Assembly: GCA_902601345.1 (NCBI GenBank)
Contig: CACKMK010000006.1
Coordinates: 1-64,000 of the forward strand
Length of the DNA: 64,000 nucleotides
DNA from: an uncultured Candidatus Poseidoniales archaeon
Lineage (GTDB): Archaea; Thermoplasmatota; Poseidoniia; Poseidoniales; Thalassarchaeaceae
Reading direction: 5' to 3'
Positions 15,241 through 23,813 of the stretch are shown here, piece after piece; the first letter of the stretch is position 1; each line of letters begins with the position of its first letter. Below the pieces are notes generated by a model that had not been told where the DNA came from, did no database searches, and worked only from the letters and a program-made list of their open reading frames with translations. The translations under genes and the position numbers were made by a program.

Positions 15241-15891
15241 TCAGACGTATTCCTGACGTATCTCCAGCCACGGGTAGTCGACTTTGGACATTCCCAGTGA
15301 GTCCAAGTGTGGTGCTAGTGAGAGGCTTCCCTGATTTACGATTCCTCTCTTCCTTAGTATCCCTATTGCGCTGTTCACCGTTGTCCTCGACTTCCCGAGG
15401 TCCCTGGCTAGCTGTGCTTGGGAAGGGGGGTTCGGGGAGTCGGACAACCTGGTCACGATCTTTCGCTGGACTCCAGACAGACCCACAGGTAGCATCGCTG
15501 CCGCGGTAGCCTGGTCCGTCACTCCCGTGCCCTCGAGAATCTCTACTTGTGCGGGAGCACCCGCGTAGTAGCATGTCCTCCCGTTGACAGGCACGACAGT
15601 TACCGACCTCTCGCTGATTAGCACTCTCAGGTGGTGCCTGAGTGTCCCGTTCGCAGCATCCAACTGCCTCTGAAGCTCCCTGAAGTGTATTCCTGGAGAT
15701 CTCTCCAGGGTACGGAGGATGCTGCCCCTCAATGGGTGCTCCCATGCATTCTCCCTAGGTGCTGAGAGAGTCCCACGGGCCAGCGGGGCGAATGGAATCA
15801 GTGCCGCGAGGCCAGTGGTCCCGGCCATGAAAGCGGTCAACGAGTCGGCAATCCAGGGGTAGGACTCGCGGAGTTGCCTCACAATTGCCAT
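15241..15891 (-). CDS. Membrane-anchored winged-helix regulator, tandem HTH
   Basis: 216 residues. One hydrophobic helix near 18-38 (LTAFMAGTTGLAALIPFAPLA) is followed by a first winged helix (PLRGSILRTLERSPGIHFRELQRQLDAANGTLRHHLRVLI) and a second (SGVQRKIVTRLSDSPNPPSQAQLARDLGKSRTTVNSAIGILRKRGIV). This architecture, a membrane helix plus two winged helices, is a known archaeal type of one-component regulator. It abuts the gene downstream without a gap, giving a two-gene operon of regulators. The target is unknown. Confidence 0.8.
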   Translation of the reverse strand: MAIVRQLRESYPWIADSLTAFMAGTTGLAALIPFAPLARGTLSAPRENAWEHPLRGSILRTLERSPGIHFRELQRQLDAANGTLRHHLRVLISERSVTVVPVNGRTCYYAGAPAQVEILEGTGVTDQATAAAMLPVGLSGVQRKIVTRLSDSPNPPSQAQLARDLGKSRTTVNSAIGILRKRGIVNQGSLSLAPHLDSLGMSKVDYPWLEIRQEYV

Positions 15892-15952
15892 GTCCCGGGT
15901 TTACAAATGCAGGCTTTAACCTTGCAGGGTCAGTTGAGTCGCGGATGCTCGT

Positions 15953-16411
15953 TCAGACGCTGTGCCTGATGACGCGTCCCCTGTGGATCTTCATGTAGGC
16001 CACCAGCGGTCCGAGGAGACGGCCGGCGTCCTTGCCGTGATCCGTCAGACGGTAGGTCACCTTCACTGGACTGGTGGTCTCTACGACTCTGTCAACTAAG
16101 CCCGTCTCAACGCACTTAGTCAGCTTGTCCGAAAGCGTCCTGGACGAGATTCCTCGGAGGAGCTTCCTGAGCTCGTTGAACCTACGCGGACCGGCCACGT
16201 ACAGGCAGCAGAGTATCTCAGTGGTCCATCTTGAGCTGAAGATGTCGAAGCTCTCGACAGCAGCGTCGACCTCCCACTCTATGTCGGGGTCACCGTCGTA
16301 GTACGACTCAAAGATAGACCGGATCTGTTTTCCGTCATCCATCACGGCCGAAATCGCTTCGTTCACTTTCTTGTAGTCTTCATCTGAGATCGACATCGGC
16401 TTTTTCGACAT
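15953..16411 (-). CDS. HxlR-family winged-helix transcription regulator
   Basis: 152 residues. The core from about 55 to 140 reads SRWTTEILCCLYVAGPRRFNELRKLLRGISSRTLSDKLTKCVETGLVDRVV, the HxlR pattern (W-x2-EIL..L..G..RF.EL...I.GIS.r.L...L..L...GLv.R), with the wing TYRLTDHG. HxlR proteins respond to thiol or electrophile stress in several organisms; Cys residues in the recognition region could serve that, but this is inference. It stands alone, with an AT-rich leader at 16412-16556 shared with the divergent tiny genes on the plus strand. Confidence 0.85.
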   Translation of the reverse strand: MSKKPMSISDEDYKKVNEAISAVMDDGKQIRSIFESYYDGDPDIEWEVDAAVESFDIFSSRWTTEILCCLYVAGPRRFNELRKLLRGISSRTLSDKLTKCVETGLVDRVVETTSPVKVTYRLTDHGKDAGRLLGPLVAYMKIHRGRVIRHSV

Positions 16412-16556
16412 GGTGTTATCAAGTAGTTAGAATGGTATCTAGTGTATAAACCACACCGTAATGTGATCGCGGATACTTGTGCATTAATATGGTTCAGTCT
16501 GCTGGTTTTGTTTAGTAGGTGTAAAAAAAGCACTAACTTTAAAGAGGAAAGCATAG

Positions 16557-16625
16557 ATGGACAAATGGTTGGAACAATGGATGAACGAAGTGATGAATGC
16601 CTGGGAAGAAAAGGAGGATCTCTGA
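16557..16625 (+). CDS. Candidate 22-residue peptide
   Basis: MDKWLEQWMNEVMNAWEEKEDL forms an amphipathic, Trp-rich acidic helix. It is preceded by GAGG at 11 nt and by a TATA-like ACTTTAAAGA about 25 nt before the ATG. Its stop abuts the next tiny frame (TGA-ATG). Very short, so support comes from the promoter-like context and the tandem arrangement. Confidence 0.33.
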   Translation: MDKWLEQWMNEVMNAWEEKEDL

Positions 16626-16706
16626 ATGAGCCTATTCGAGATAGTGGTGAGAGCCATGGCAGACTGCCGGGCGCCCCCTTGGTCGGAGTATCCGCGAAGG
16701 AAGTGA
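16626..16706 (+). CDS. Candidate 26-residue peptide
   Basis: The frame starts MSLFEIVVRAMADCRAPPW and ends in a basic PRRK tail. It directly follows the stop of the 22-residue frame and is followed after 4 nt by the zinc-ribbon gene. GGAGG lies about 10 nt upstream. Evidence is positional only. Confidence 0.3.
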   Translation: MSLFEIVVRAMADCRAPPWSEYPRRK

Positions 16707-16710
16707 GCGC

Positions 16711-16851
16711 ATGGTGATGTCTGGTCTGCAGGGCGTGGCTGCATGCCCTAGCTGCGGATCGCCCTGCCTGGTGTACCGGGAGTACCTGACCCCGGAGCTT
16801 AGGACCACTTCATGCATGACTTGCGGGGTGGTATCACTAACTGTGAACTAG
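16711..16851 (+). CDS. 46-residue zinc-ribbon protein
   Basis: Contains CPSCG near residue 12 and CMTCG near residue 35, a classic two-knuckle zinc ribbon with about 20 residues between knuckles. Such mini-ribbons occur widely in archaea as RNA-polymerase-, ribosome- or DNA-associated proteins; no specific role can be assigned. Third of three tiny tandem frames. It ends 4 nt inside the 3' end of the convergent acyl-CoA gene. Confidence 0.6.
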   Translation: MVMSGLQGVAACPSCGSPCLVYREYLTPELRTTSCMTCGVVSLTVN

Positions 16852-18905
16852 GAGCCCACGTACTCCGGGCGGCGACCCTCGATCAGGGCAGAGAGGCCCT
16901 CGCGCGCATCCTGTGTAGCGAAGATCTCGTCTAGCGCGTCCAGCTCCAGTTGGAGGCCTGCATCGAGGTCGGTTGAGAGTGCCTCGTTAAGAAGATCGCT
17001 TGCGATCCTGACGGCCACTGGGGCAGCCTTGGACAGCGACTTTAGCTGTCTTGCGACGTTCTTGTCCTCCGGGTCAAATCCCTCTGGGACCTCCCCAGAG
17101 AGGATCGCGCCCATGTTGGCGTCGGAGTAGAACGCCTTAGACATGAATGATACCGGGTGGCTCGGGTCTGATGGCCTGCCAGGGTACTTGTCGTCTGGCT
17201 TGCCTAAGGAAGCTATGGTGCTGACCGTGTGCGAGACCTCTGAAGGATCGACAAGATGGGTGATGAAGCCCAGGGCTGTTGCTATGGTCGCATCAATGAA
17301 ATTGCCAGCGAGGACAGCGAAGCGCGCTGCCTCTATCCCGCAGACTCGTGTGGCACGCTGAGTGCCTCCGAGGCCGGGGTAAATCCCTATCGAGGTCTCT
17401 GGGAACCTGAGCATTGTCTTCTCTGTGCCTACCCTGTAGTCGCAGGACAGCGCCAGCTCCAGACCCCCACCCAACGCGAGGCCCGTGGTCAGGGCGATCG
17501 TGGTGTGCGGGGAGTCCTCGATCATGTTCAGGACCCTGTGACCGTCCTTGGTGAACTCCTCGATCTTGTCGAAGGAGTCCTCTCCGATCATGTCGACGAA
17601 GAACTTCACGTCCGCACCCGCGACGAATGCCTTCCCCGCTCCCTCGAACACGATTGTGTTGACGTCTGACCTCGCATTGAGTTCCTCCATCACCCGGCCC
17701 AGCTGGCCTACCACTTTGACGTTGAGCGCGTTCATCGCCTCTGGCCTATTGATCAGGACCGTGGCGATACCAGCTTCGTCGACGTCGACGTCGACGTAGC
17801 TGAACTCGAAGGGCTCGGACCTCCCGGAGAACCATCCGGGTATTTCCAGTCCCGCCATGTCTGCGTATTCCATGGCCATCCTGGATGCCTCCGTGACTCC
17901 GATCCTGTTGGCGAGCTCGAATGGGCCCATTGTCCATCGCAGCCCGACCTTGGCTCCCCTGTCGACGTCCTCCATACTGCAGATTCCTTCCTCGACTATC
18001 TGGGAACAGATCGCGAAGGCCTGACCCATCAGCCTCTCCTTGATTATTCTGGATGCTTCCTCGTCGCATTCTCCGTCCTCGTCGATCTCCCACATCTCTC
18101 CCTTATCCACGAGGGCGCGCATGTTGTCGGCACCAGCGAAGCGGGGTACGGAGAGCTGCTCGGACAGGTAGTCGCTGCTGTGTAGCGCGATAGTGGGCCC
18201 GGTGAGGTTCATCAGTCCGAATGGGCCTAATCCGATTCTGAACTCCTTGCAGGCCACTGCGTCGATCTGCGCTGCCGTCGCGACTCCCTCCTCCAGGAGC
18301 CTGCAGGCCTCGTTGATCCAGGGGACGAAGAATCGGTTCACCACGAATCCGGGTCTGTCCTTGCAGACAATGATGACCTTGCCCATCGTTTTGCAATACT
18401 GCTCGACGGCGTCCATCGTCTCCTGGGAGGTGGTCTCGGCTGGGATGATCTCCACGAGGCGGTTCTTGGCAGGATGGTAGAACCAGTGCATCCCCACGAA
18501 CCTGTCCTTCCTATCTACCTGCTGAGCGAGCTCGTTAACGGAGAGCGAGGATGTGTTGGTAGCCAGAATCGTGTTCTCCCCACATGTGCTGTCAAGGCTG
18601 GCGAAGATCTCCTTCTTCAGCTCGAAGTCCTCGAAGACGGCCTCGATCACTAGGTCGGTTTCAGGGGAGGCGTTCTCGTGTCCTACAACTCCCGTAATTC
18701 TTGACTTGATGCCTTCCGCCTGTTCGGGTCGGAAGATCCTCCTCTCCAGTGCCTCCTGGAGGAACTTGTCTATGGTGGCCTTGCCCTTGTCCACCCATTG
18801 CTGCTCCCTGTCAACCATCTGGACGGAGAATCCCTCTGTAGCGCTCTTCTGGGCGATGCCCGAGCCCATGTTCCCCGCTCCGATAATAGCTACCGATTGT
18901 ACCAT
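16848..18905 (-). CDS. Bifunctional 3-hydroxyacyl-CoA dehydrogenase / enoyl-CoA hydratase
   Basis: 685 residues in the archaeal order: dehydrogenase first, hydratase last. VAIIGAGNMGSGIAQ at residues 5-19 is the NAD-binding site; ATNTSSLSV and the GMHWFYHPA segment with its His belong to the dehydrogenase active region; a second dehydrogenase domain spans about 190-340. The crotonase domain from about 375 has the oxyanion loop AGADVKFF and the FPETSIGIYPGLGG segment with a catalytic Glu. It catalyses hydration of enoyl-CoA and oxidation of the 3-hydroxyacyl-CoA in fatty acid breakdown (or crotonyl-CoA metabolism) in the cytosol. Single gene; the ATG at 18905 follows a 49-nt spacer from the glycosyltransferase gene. 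Confidence 0.95.
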   Translation of the reverse strand: MVQSVAIIGAGNMGSGIAQKSATEGFSVQMVDREQQWVDKGKATIDKFLQEALERRIFRPEQAEGIKSRITGVVGHENASPETDLVIEAVFEDFELKKEIFASLDSTCGENTILATNTSSLSVNELAQQVDRKDRFVGMHWFYHPAKNRLVEIIPAETTSQETMDAVEQYCKTMGKVIIVCKDRPGFVVNRFFVPWINEACRLLEEGVATAAQIDAVACKEFRIGLGPFGLMNLTGPTIALHSSDYLSEQLSVPRFAGADNMRALVDKGEMWEIDEDGECDEEASRIIKERLMGQAFAICSQIVEEGICSMEDVDRGAKVGLRWTMGPFELANRIGVTEASRMAMEYADMAGLEIPGWFSGRSEPFEFSYVDVDVDEAGIATVLINRPEAMNALNVKVVGQLGRVMEELNARSDVNTIVFEGAGKAFVAGADVKFFVDMIGEDSFDKIEEFTKDGHRVLNMIEDSPHTTIALTTGLALGGGLELALSCDYRVGTEKTMLRFPETSIGIYPGLGGTQRATRVCGIEAARFAVLAGNFIDATIATALGFITHLVDPSEVSHTVSTIASLGKPDDKYPGRPSDPSHPVSFMSKAFYSDANMGAILSGEVPEGFDPEDKNVARQLKSLSKAAPVAVRIASDLLNEALSTDLDAGLQLELDALDEIFATQDAREGLSALIEGRRPEYVGS

Positions 18906-18954
18906 GACTCGCGGGATTACGTTCAGGACATAACTGCAACGGAAGGACGCTCTA

Positions 18955-20163
18955 TCAGTCGCTCAGAAGATCTCTGATCCTCCGAGCATGGGCCTCGGGA
19001 CCCAGGTCGAGCTCCGATATCCTCTCCCGACCCCTAGCTGCCCACTCCTCTCGGGTCTCCTGGTCTGAGGCCTGCTCCAGCGCGGAGTGCCATCCCTCGA
19101 TGTCGGAACGGTCGATCAGGCGCCCGTTCTCCCCGTCCACGATCGTGTCCCTGAAGCCTCCCTCGTCCACGAACAGCGCGGGGGTTCCGACGGAGAAAGA
19201 CTCAATGGGCGTGAGTCCGAACGACTCGTTGTGGGCCATGCTTACCATCGCCCTGGCCCCCCTCATCACACTTACCAGGTCGGGTGAGCTGAGTCTGGGG
19301 GCGAACCAGACGTCCACGCCCATTGACTCTGCATGGGACCTGAGCATCTCTATCGATTCCCCGTCCCCTCCCCCGACTTGCGCGAGAGAGAGTCCCGACC
19401 CAGATAGCATGGAAATCGTCTCCCAGGTCCCCTTGACGAAGGACGCCTTGCCAACAGTCACGACGTAGCCCTCCGATCCTGGGAAGGGGTTCTCGGGATC
19501 CCCGGATGGGTCCTCTGGGAACTCTTGGACGTCTACGCAGGGCCATAGCACTCCGGCCTCTATCCCGTACACTTCCCTTGCACGCTTTGCGATGAAGCTG
19601 GAGTTCCCACTCACTGCAGAGCCTTCCCTGGAGATCAGGTCCCTCATGAGGGACTTGTCCCTGGATCTGGCCCTGGAGAGGACGGCCTTGGTCAACGAGA
19701 GGTTTCTCCGGGGGGATCCGTCCACGCGTCTGTGGAGCACCTCCTCGTACAGCCCCCTGTGAGGCTCTAGAAGATGGAGGTGGACCCTCAGGCCGGGAGG
19801 GACGTGGTCCAGGATTGGCAGGCTGCCGTCACCGCTGACAAGATGAATCGCTATTGCGGAGGACATGGCCCCATCGAGGCCCTCGCATGATCGCCAGGCT
19901 CTGGATGCCGAGCCCCTGCCGGAGTCTAGGATGGTTGACAGGGAGTCTCTTGGGACCTCCCAGTCTCTCTCCGGGGTGATGAGTGCGATGCCGTTGGAGG
20001 AGCAAACCTCGACAAGCTCGGGCGATGGCTGGATAGTGGCCATTGAGACGCTGAAGAGCTCATTTAGTGACGGGAGGATCCTGATCAGGTCTCTCTCGGC
20101 CCCTCCCATCGGACCAAGCACGCCCTTGGCTACCAGCAGGTTATCCCTGGAGGACGCCCCCAT
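18955..20163 (-). CDS. Glycosyltransferase, GT-B fold (family 4-like)
   Basis: 402 residues. N-terminal Rossmann half with GPMGGAERDLIRILPSL, the acceptor-side signature of GT4 enzymes. C-terminal half has VTVGKASFVKGT, then AMVSMAHNESFGLTPIESFSVGTPALFVDEGGFRDTI, containing the E-x7-E donor-binding motif. It transfers a sugar from a nucleotide donor, probably in cell-surface glycan or protein N-glycan assembly. The start abuts the stop of the next glycosyltransferase upstream (20164), so the two are one operon. Substrate unknown. Confidence 0.88.
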   Translation of the reverse strand: MGASSRDNLLVAKGVLGPMGGAERDLIRILPSLNELFSVSMATIQPSPELVEVCSSNGIALITPERDWEVPRDSLSTILDSGRGSASRAWRSCEGLDGAMSSAIAIHLVSGDGSLPILDHVPPGLRVHLHLLEPHRGLYEEVLHRRVDGSPRRNLSLTKAVLSRARSRDKSLMRDLISREGSAVSGNSSFIAKRAREVYGIEAGVLWPCVDVQEFPEDPSGDPENPFPGSEGYVVTVGKASFVKGTWETISMLSGSGLSLAQVGGGDGESIEMLRSHAESMGVDVWFAPRLSSPDLVSVMRGARAMVSMAHNESFGLTPIESFSVGTPALFVDEGGFRDTIVDGENGRLIDRSDIEGWHSALEQASDQETREEWAARGRERISELDLGPEAHARRIRDLLSD

Positions 20164-21264
20164 CTACACCCCCTCCCTAGCGTACAATGCGGATGCGTAG
20201 GCTCGGGAGAGGGCGGCTCCCTGTGCCTTTGGGCTGAGTTCCTCCCTGATGAGGTCGATCAGAAATTGGTCTGGGCTTCTCGGCTCCCCTCCCCTCGCCT
20301 TCCAGTCGGAGTGTACTTCGGCAATTGCATCTACCCAAGATGAGGCATTGGAGTCGAGCAGACACCTGTCGGGGATCAGCTCGTTGTGTGCTGGGAAGTC
20401 AGCGGCCAACACCGGGCATCCCGAGGCCATGGCCTCGAATGGCGGGTAGCCGAACCCCTCGGAGACGCTTGGGAACAGAAGGGCCTCTGCTCCTTGGTAT
20501 GCCGCAACAATCTGGTCCTCGTCCATAGCGGTCCTGGAGCCTATGTGCAGAATCTCGATGTCCTCCGAGATCTCGCTGGGCAGGGACGATTCCACCTCGT
20601 CGATGAAGCCCAGCCTCTTCCTGGGGTCATCGCTCCCCACCGTGATCAGCAGGCACTTGGAAGGATCGTGTTCCTCCGAGATTGCGTCAATTGGAACTGG
20701 ATTCGAGCTCGGGTCCCAATGGTCGACGTCTATCTTGTGTCTGACCAGCGCGGTGGGCTTCCCTGGGAATACTAGGTTGACTTCCGACTGGGTCATCTCT
20801 GAGATACAGATTATCAGATCGGCCCTTTTGAGGCCCGCCCGAAGCCTCCTGAGGTCCATCCTCCTGATCATTCCCGGGCTGCGTTCCCCGATGGGTACTC
20901 CCTCGATGACCTTAGGCTCCAGGTGGAACATGTCATGCACGGTCACGACAACGGGGACCTTCGAGTCGCTTGGGACCAGATGGGCCTGTTCCTGGTCGGT
21001 GATGTGAAGCAAGTCGGCTTCGGATGCTTCCGAACCTGACGATACCGTCGATGCGTGTCTGATCCGCTTCAGAATCCTCCCAACTGCCGAGGAGGGTGCC
21101 GCGTGCTCGATCGTTCCCGTCATTTGCCACCCATCGGCCAGAGAGTCTCGAAGAGTCCCGACCAACGCATGATGGGCTCGTCCTAGTCCTGAATCTGTAG
21201 AGAGAGCGGTCCCTCTGGCCAGGATTACGCGCTTGCCCACGTTGCCACCGAAGAGTGAGTGCAT
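20164..21264 (-). CDS. Glycosyltransferase, GT-B fold (group 1)
   Basis: About 366 residues from ATG 21264 (an open frame extends to 21342, but ATG 21264 gives the usual start, KRVILARG soon after). It contains HDMFHLEP, the VGSDDPRKRLGF segment and SVSEGFGYPPFEAMASGCPVLAADFPAHNEL with the E-x7-E donor motif. It is paralogous to the divergent gene at 21377-22432: both start with RV(I/V)LARG, and both have the LLHIT...VPVVV(T/S)VHD and MASGCPVLA segments. Cytosolic or membrane-edge sugar transferase for surface glycans, substrate unknown. Confidence 0.88.
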   Translation of the reverse strand: MHSLFGGNVGKRVILARGTALSTDSGLGRAHHALVGTLRDSLADGWQMTGTIEHAAPSSAVGRILKRIRHASTVSSGSEASEADLLHITDQEQAHLVPSDSKVPVVVTVHDMFHLEPKVIEGVPIGERSPGMIRRMDLRRLRAGLKRADLIICISEMTQSEVNLVFPGKPTALVRHKIDVDHWDPSSNPVPIDAISEEHDPSKCLLITVGSDDPRKRLGFIDEVESSLPSEISEDIEILHIGSRTAMDEDQIVAAYQGAEALLFPSVSEGFGYPPFEAMASGCPVLAADFPAHNELIPDRCLLDSNASSWVDAIAEVHSDWKARGGEPRSPDQFLIDLIREELSPKAQGAALSRAYASALYAREGV

Positions 21265-21376
21265 AATAACGGAGTTGGGAATCTGATGGCCCGAAACCCG
21301 TTGACATCCCCCTAATGAGGCAGTGGAGCCAGTTGTAGGCATCCTCGTTTATTATCTTAAGAGCTGCTCGGTTCTC

Positions 21377-22432
21377 GTGTTCAGGCGGGTTGTGCTTGCC
21401 AGGGGCTCCGTGGGAGACTCTGGGTATGGTGCCAATCACTCCGTGGTAGAGTGGTTGCTGGACAGGGCCAAGACCCCAGGGTGGACGAGGGCGAGCACGG
21501 TCAGCACTGAGTCGAGTTCGCGCTCGCACGCGAAGAACATCGCGAGCTCAGTTGAGGAGACTGGTGCAGATTTGCTGCACATAACCAACCAGCTGGACGC
21601 GGGGATGGTCCCGACGAAGGGAATCGGCGTCCCAGTGGTGGTTTCGGTTCACGACCTGTACGACCATCGTCCGAGGGCCATCGACGCAGGGGACGTTCCT
21701 GTTCCCCTTGGCGACCGCTTCCCGTCATCTGCGAAATCCAGGCTCCTGAAATCCTGCAAGGAGGGGATGTCAAGAGCGGATCTTCTGATGTGCGCATCTA
21801 GAAGGACACTGGAGGAGGCACGCGAGATGTTCCCGGGAACCAGGTGCGAGTTGGTCAGGGACTCTCTGGACGAGGACTTCTGGGACCCGAACAGGAATCT
21901 AAGGGATCGGGAGATACTGGGCGAGACGGGGGACGAGGGGAAGTGCCTCCTGGTGTCAGTGGGCGAGAAGGACCCCCGATGGAGGTCGCAGTTCGTCAGC
22001 GAGGTGATGTCCATGCTCCCGGAGGAGGTTAGGGGTGACATACTCCTGGCCCGTATAGGCTCGGGCAGGGTCGACTGGGAGAAGATAGCCGCCTATTTCC
22101 AGCATGCGGAGGCAGTTCTCTACCCCGGTGTCTCCGTCGGATTCCGCAGCCCGCCGCTTGAGGCAATGGCATCGGGTTGCCCGGTGCTAGCCTCCGACCT
22201 CCCCCTCCATGACGAGGTTCTCCCAGCCAGGTGCCTTCTCCCAGCGACAGAGCCTGATCACTGGGTATCGGCGATTTTGGAGATACACGCCGATTGGGTC
22301 CGATCCGGAGGGGTCCCCCGGCACTCCGATGAAGAGTTGCTAGCCACAGCCAAGTCGTCGCTCGGGAGGGCCGCGCACGGACACTCGCTCTCCGAGGCGT
22401 ACCAGGTTGCATTGGAAAGCGTAGAAAGGTGA
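21377..22432 (+). CDS. Glycosyltransferase, GT-B fold, paralogue of the divergent gene
   Basis: 351 residues from GTG 21377; a longer frame from 21323 is open but would run through a TATA-like TTTATTATCTT at about 21349-21359, which suits a leaderless or near-leaderless start at 21377. Contains VSVHDLYDH, the VSVGEKDPRW donor-side segment, and SVGFRSPPLEAMASGCPVLASDLPLHDEV. The usual EGFG of the donor site is VGFR here and the paralogue's DDPRKR is altered to KDPRWR, so activity or donor may differ. It is followed after 18 nt by a membrane acyltransferase, suggesting joint surface-glycan modification. Confidence 0.82.
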   Translation: MFRRVVLARGSVGDSGYGANHSVVEWLLDRAKTPGWTRASTVSTESSSRSHAKNIASSVEETGADLLHITNQLDAGMVPTKGIGVPVVVSVHDLYDHRPRAIDAGDVPVPLGDRFPSSAKSRLLKSCKEGMSRADLLMCASRRTLEEAREMFPGTRCELVRDSLDEDFWDPNRNLRDREILGETGDEGKCLLVSVGEKDPRWRSQFVSEVMSMLPEEVRGDILLARIGSGRVDWEKIAAYFQHAEAVLYPGVSVGFRSPPLEAMASGCPVLASDLPLHDEVLPARCLLPATEPDHWVSAILEIHADWVRSGGVPRHSDEELLATAKSSLGRAAHGHSLSEAYQVALESVER

Positions 22433-22450
22433 GCAGAGCAGGGTATACAC

Positions 22451-23722
22451 ATGGCGGAGGATGCTACCCAAACGGTTCGCCGCCATGACATCGACTGGCT
22501 CAGAGTAATCCTGTTCGGCCTACTGATACCCTTCCACGTGGCCATCGGGATCTACTGGTCGACCTACGGGGCAGACGTGAATCCGAACATTGACGAGATT
22601 TCCGCAGTCGACAGCAGGGAGTTCGCGGAGGAGAGTGACGACTACTCCGCCGAGTCGGTCGACTCCACCAGCATGGTCCTACACTGGATGCACCAGTGGA
22701 GGCTCGCGGCCCTGTTCATGATCTCGGGGATGGGGACTGCCTTTGCATTCAAGAGGAGGACGTGGCAAATCTTCCTGCAAGAGAGAGTAAAGAGGCTGCT
22801 CATACCCATGTTCTTTGGGGCGTGGACGATGGGTTTCGCTGGGACAGTCATCCTCGGGGGGGAGGAGATGACGGCGTCGGGTCTCACCTTCTCTTTCTTG
22901 TTCGGGATAGTCTGGAGGAGCCTGATCTTCTGGGTCCCGGTATTCGGGAAGCTGTGGGCGCTGGGGCATCTGTGGTTCCTGTGGAACCTATTCCAGTACT
23001 CGCTGATCCTTACCCCGTTATTTCACTACGTCAGGAAGAACCCGGATGGCGGACTCTCTAGGATGATCAGGAGCTCCCTATCCATGCCGATGGGGATAGG
23101 TTCGTTGGTGCTGATGCCACTGGCCCTCACCGTCACAGAGGTACTGTTCAAGCCCTGGTTCCCCGGGTACATTGGGGTAGCCTACGAGTGGTTCTGGTTC
23201 CTGCTGTTCTTCCTATTCGGGTACATGTTCATTACTGCGAAGGAAGAGTACTACAGGTTCATCGAGAGCAAGAGGGTGCTGATCACCGCTCTAGCAGGAG
23301 CATGGACACTGGCGTTTGTTTGGATACGCCTGGAGCAGCACGATTCCGGCATCCCGTACGTGGACGGCGGTTGGCTCGAGCAAGGTGTCCTCCACGACTG
23401 GAGAACCCTGTTGGCATGCCTCATCCACAGCTTTCATGCATGGTTCTGGTGCCTGACTCTCTTCTCCTGGGGCGCTTACCTGCTGAACAGGCCGAGCGGT
23501 AGCCTCGCATACCTCAACCAGGCGGTATACCCGTTCTACATCGTCCACATGCCCCTGACCTTCCTCGGGCTGAGGGTGTCCTCCGACCTCGGGATTAGAG
23601 GCTATCCCGCAGTCCTGCTAGCGACTGCCTTGGTCGTCTCTCTGTGCTGGGCGTTCTTCGAGGTTGTCAGGAGGACCAGGGCAACGAGCTTCCTCTTCGG
23701 GATAAAGGCCCAGAAGGTCTGA
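22451..23722 (+). CDS. Acyltransferase family 3 membrane protein (OatA/MdoC-like)
   Basis: 423 residues with about ten membrane helices. The N-terminal RRHDIDWLRVILFGLLIPFHV, in which the His after the first helix is typical, and RLAALFMISGMG followed by RVKRLLIPM are signatures of acyltransferase family 3 proteins, which transfer acyl groups such as acetyl or succinyl to sugars at the membrane. An insertion of about 45 acidic residues (SAVDSREFAEESDDYSAES) sits between helices 1 and 2, probably outside the cell. Gene order places it with the glycosyltransferase just upstream. Confidence 0.85.
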   Translation: MAEDATQTVRRHDIDWLRVILFGLLIPFHVAIGIYWSTYGADVNPNIDEISAVDSREFAEESDDYSAESVDSTSMVLHWMHQWRLAALFMISGMGTAFAFKRRTWQIFLQERVKRLLIPMFFGAWTMGFAGTVILGGEEMTASGLTFSFLFGIVWRSLIFWVPVFGKLWALGHLWFLWNLFQYSLILTPLFHYVRKNPDGGLSRMIRSSLSMPMGIGSLVLMPLALTVTEVLFKPWFPGYIGVAYEWFWFLLFFLFGYMFITAKEEYYRFIESKRVLITALAGAWTLAFVWIRLEQHDSGIPYVDGGWLEQGVLHDWRTLLACLIHSFHAWFWCLTLFSWGAYLLNRPSGSLAYLNQAVYPFYIVHMPLTFLGLRVSSDLGIRGYPAVLLATALVVSLCWAFFEVVRRTRATSFLFGIKAQKV

Positions 23723-23813
23723 GCTTATCGGGCGATTCCGTGCCGAGAATTGAAATGCATTGCGAATCCCCACATTAGCTGTTAGAAGGACTCTCTGGCA
23801 GTGAAGTGATGAG

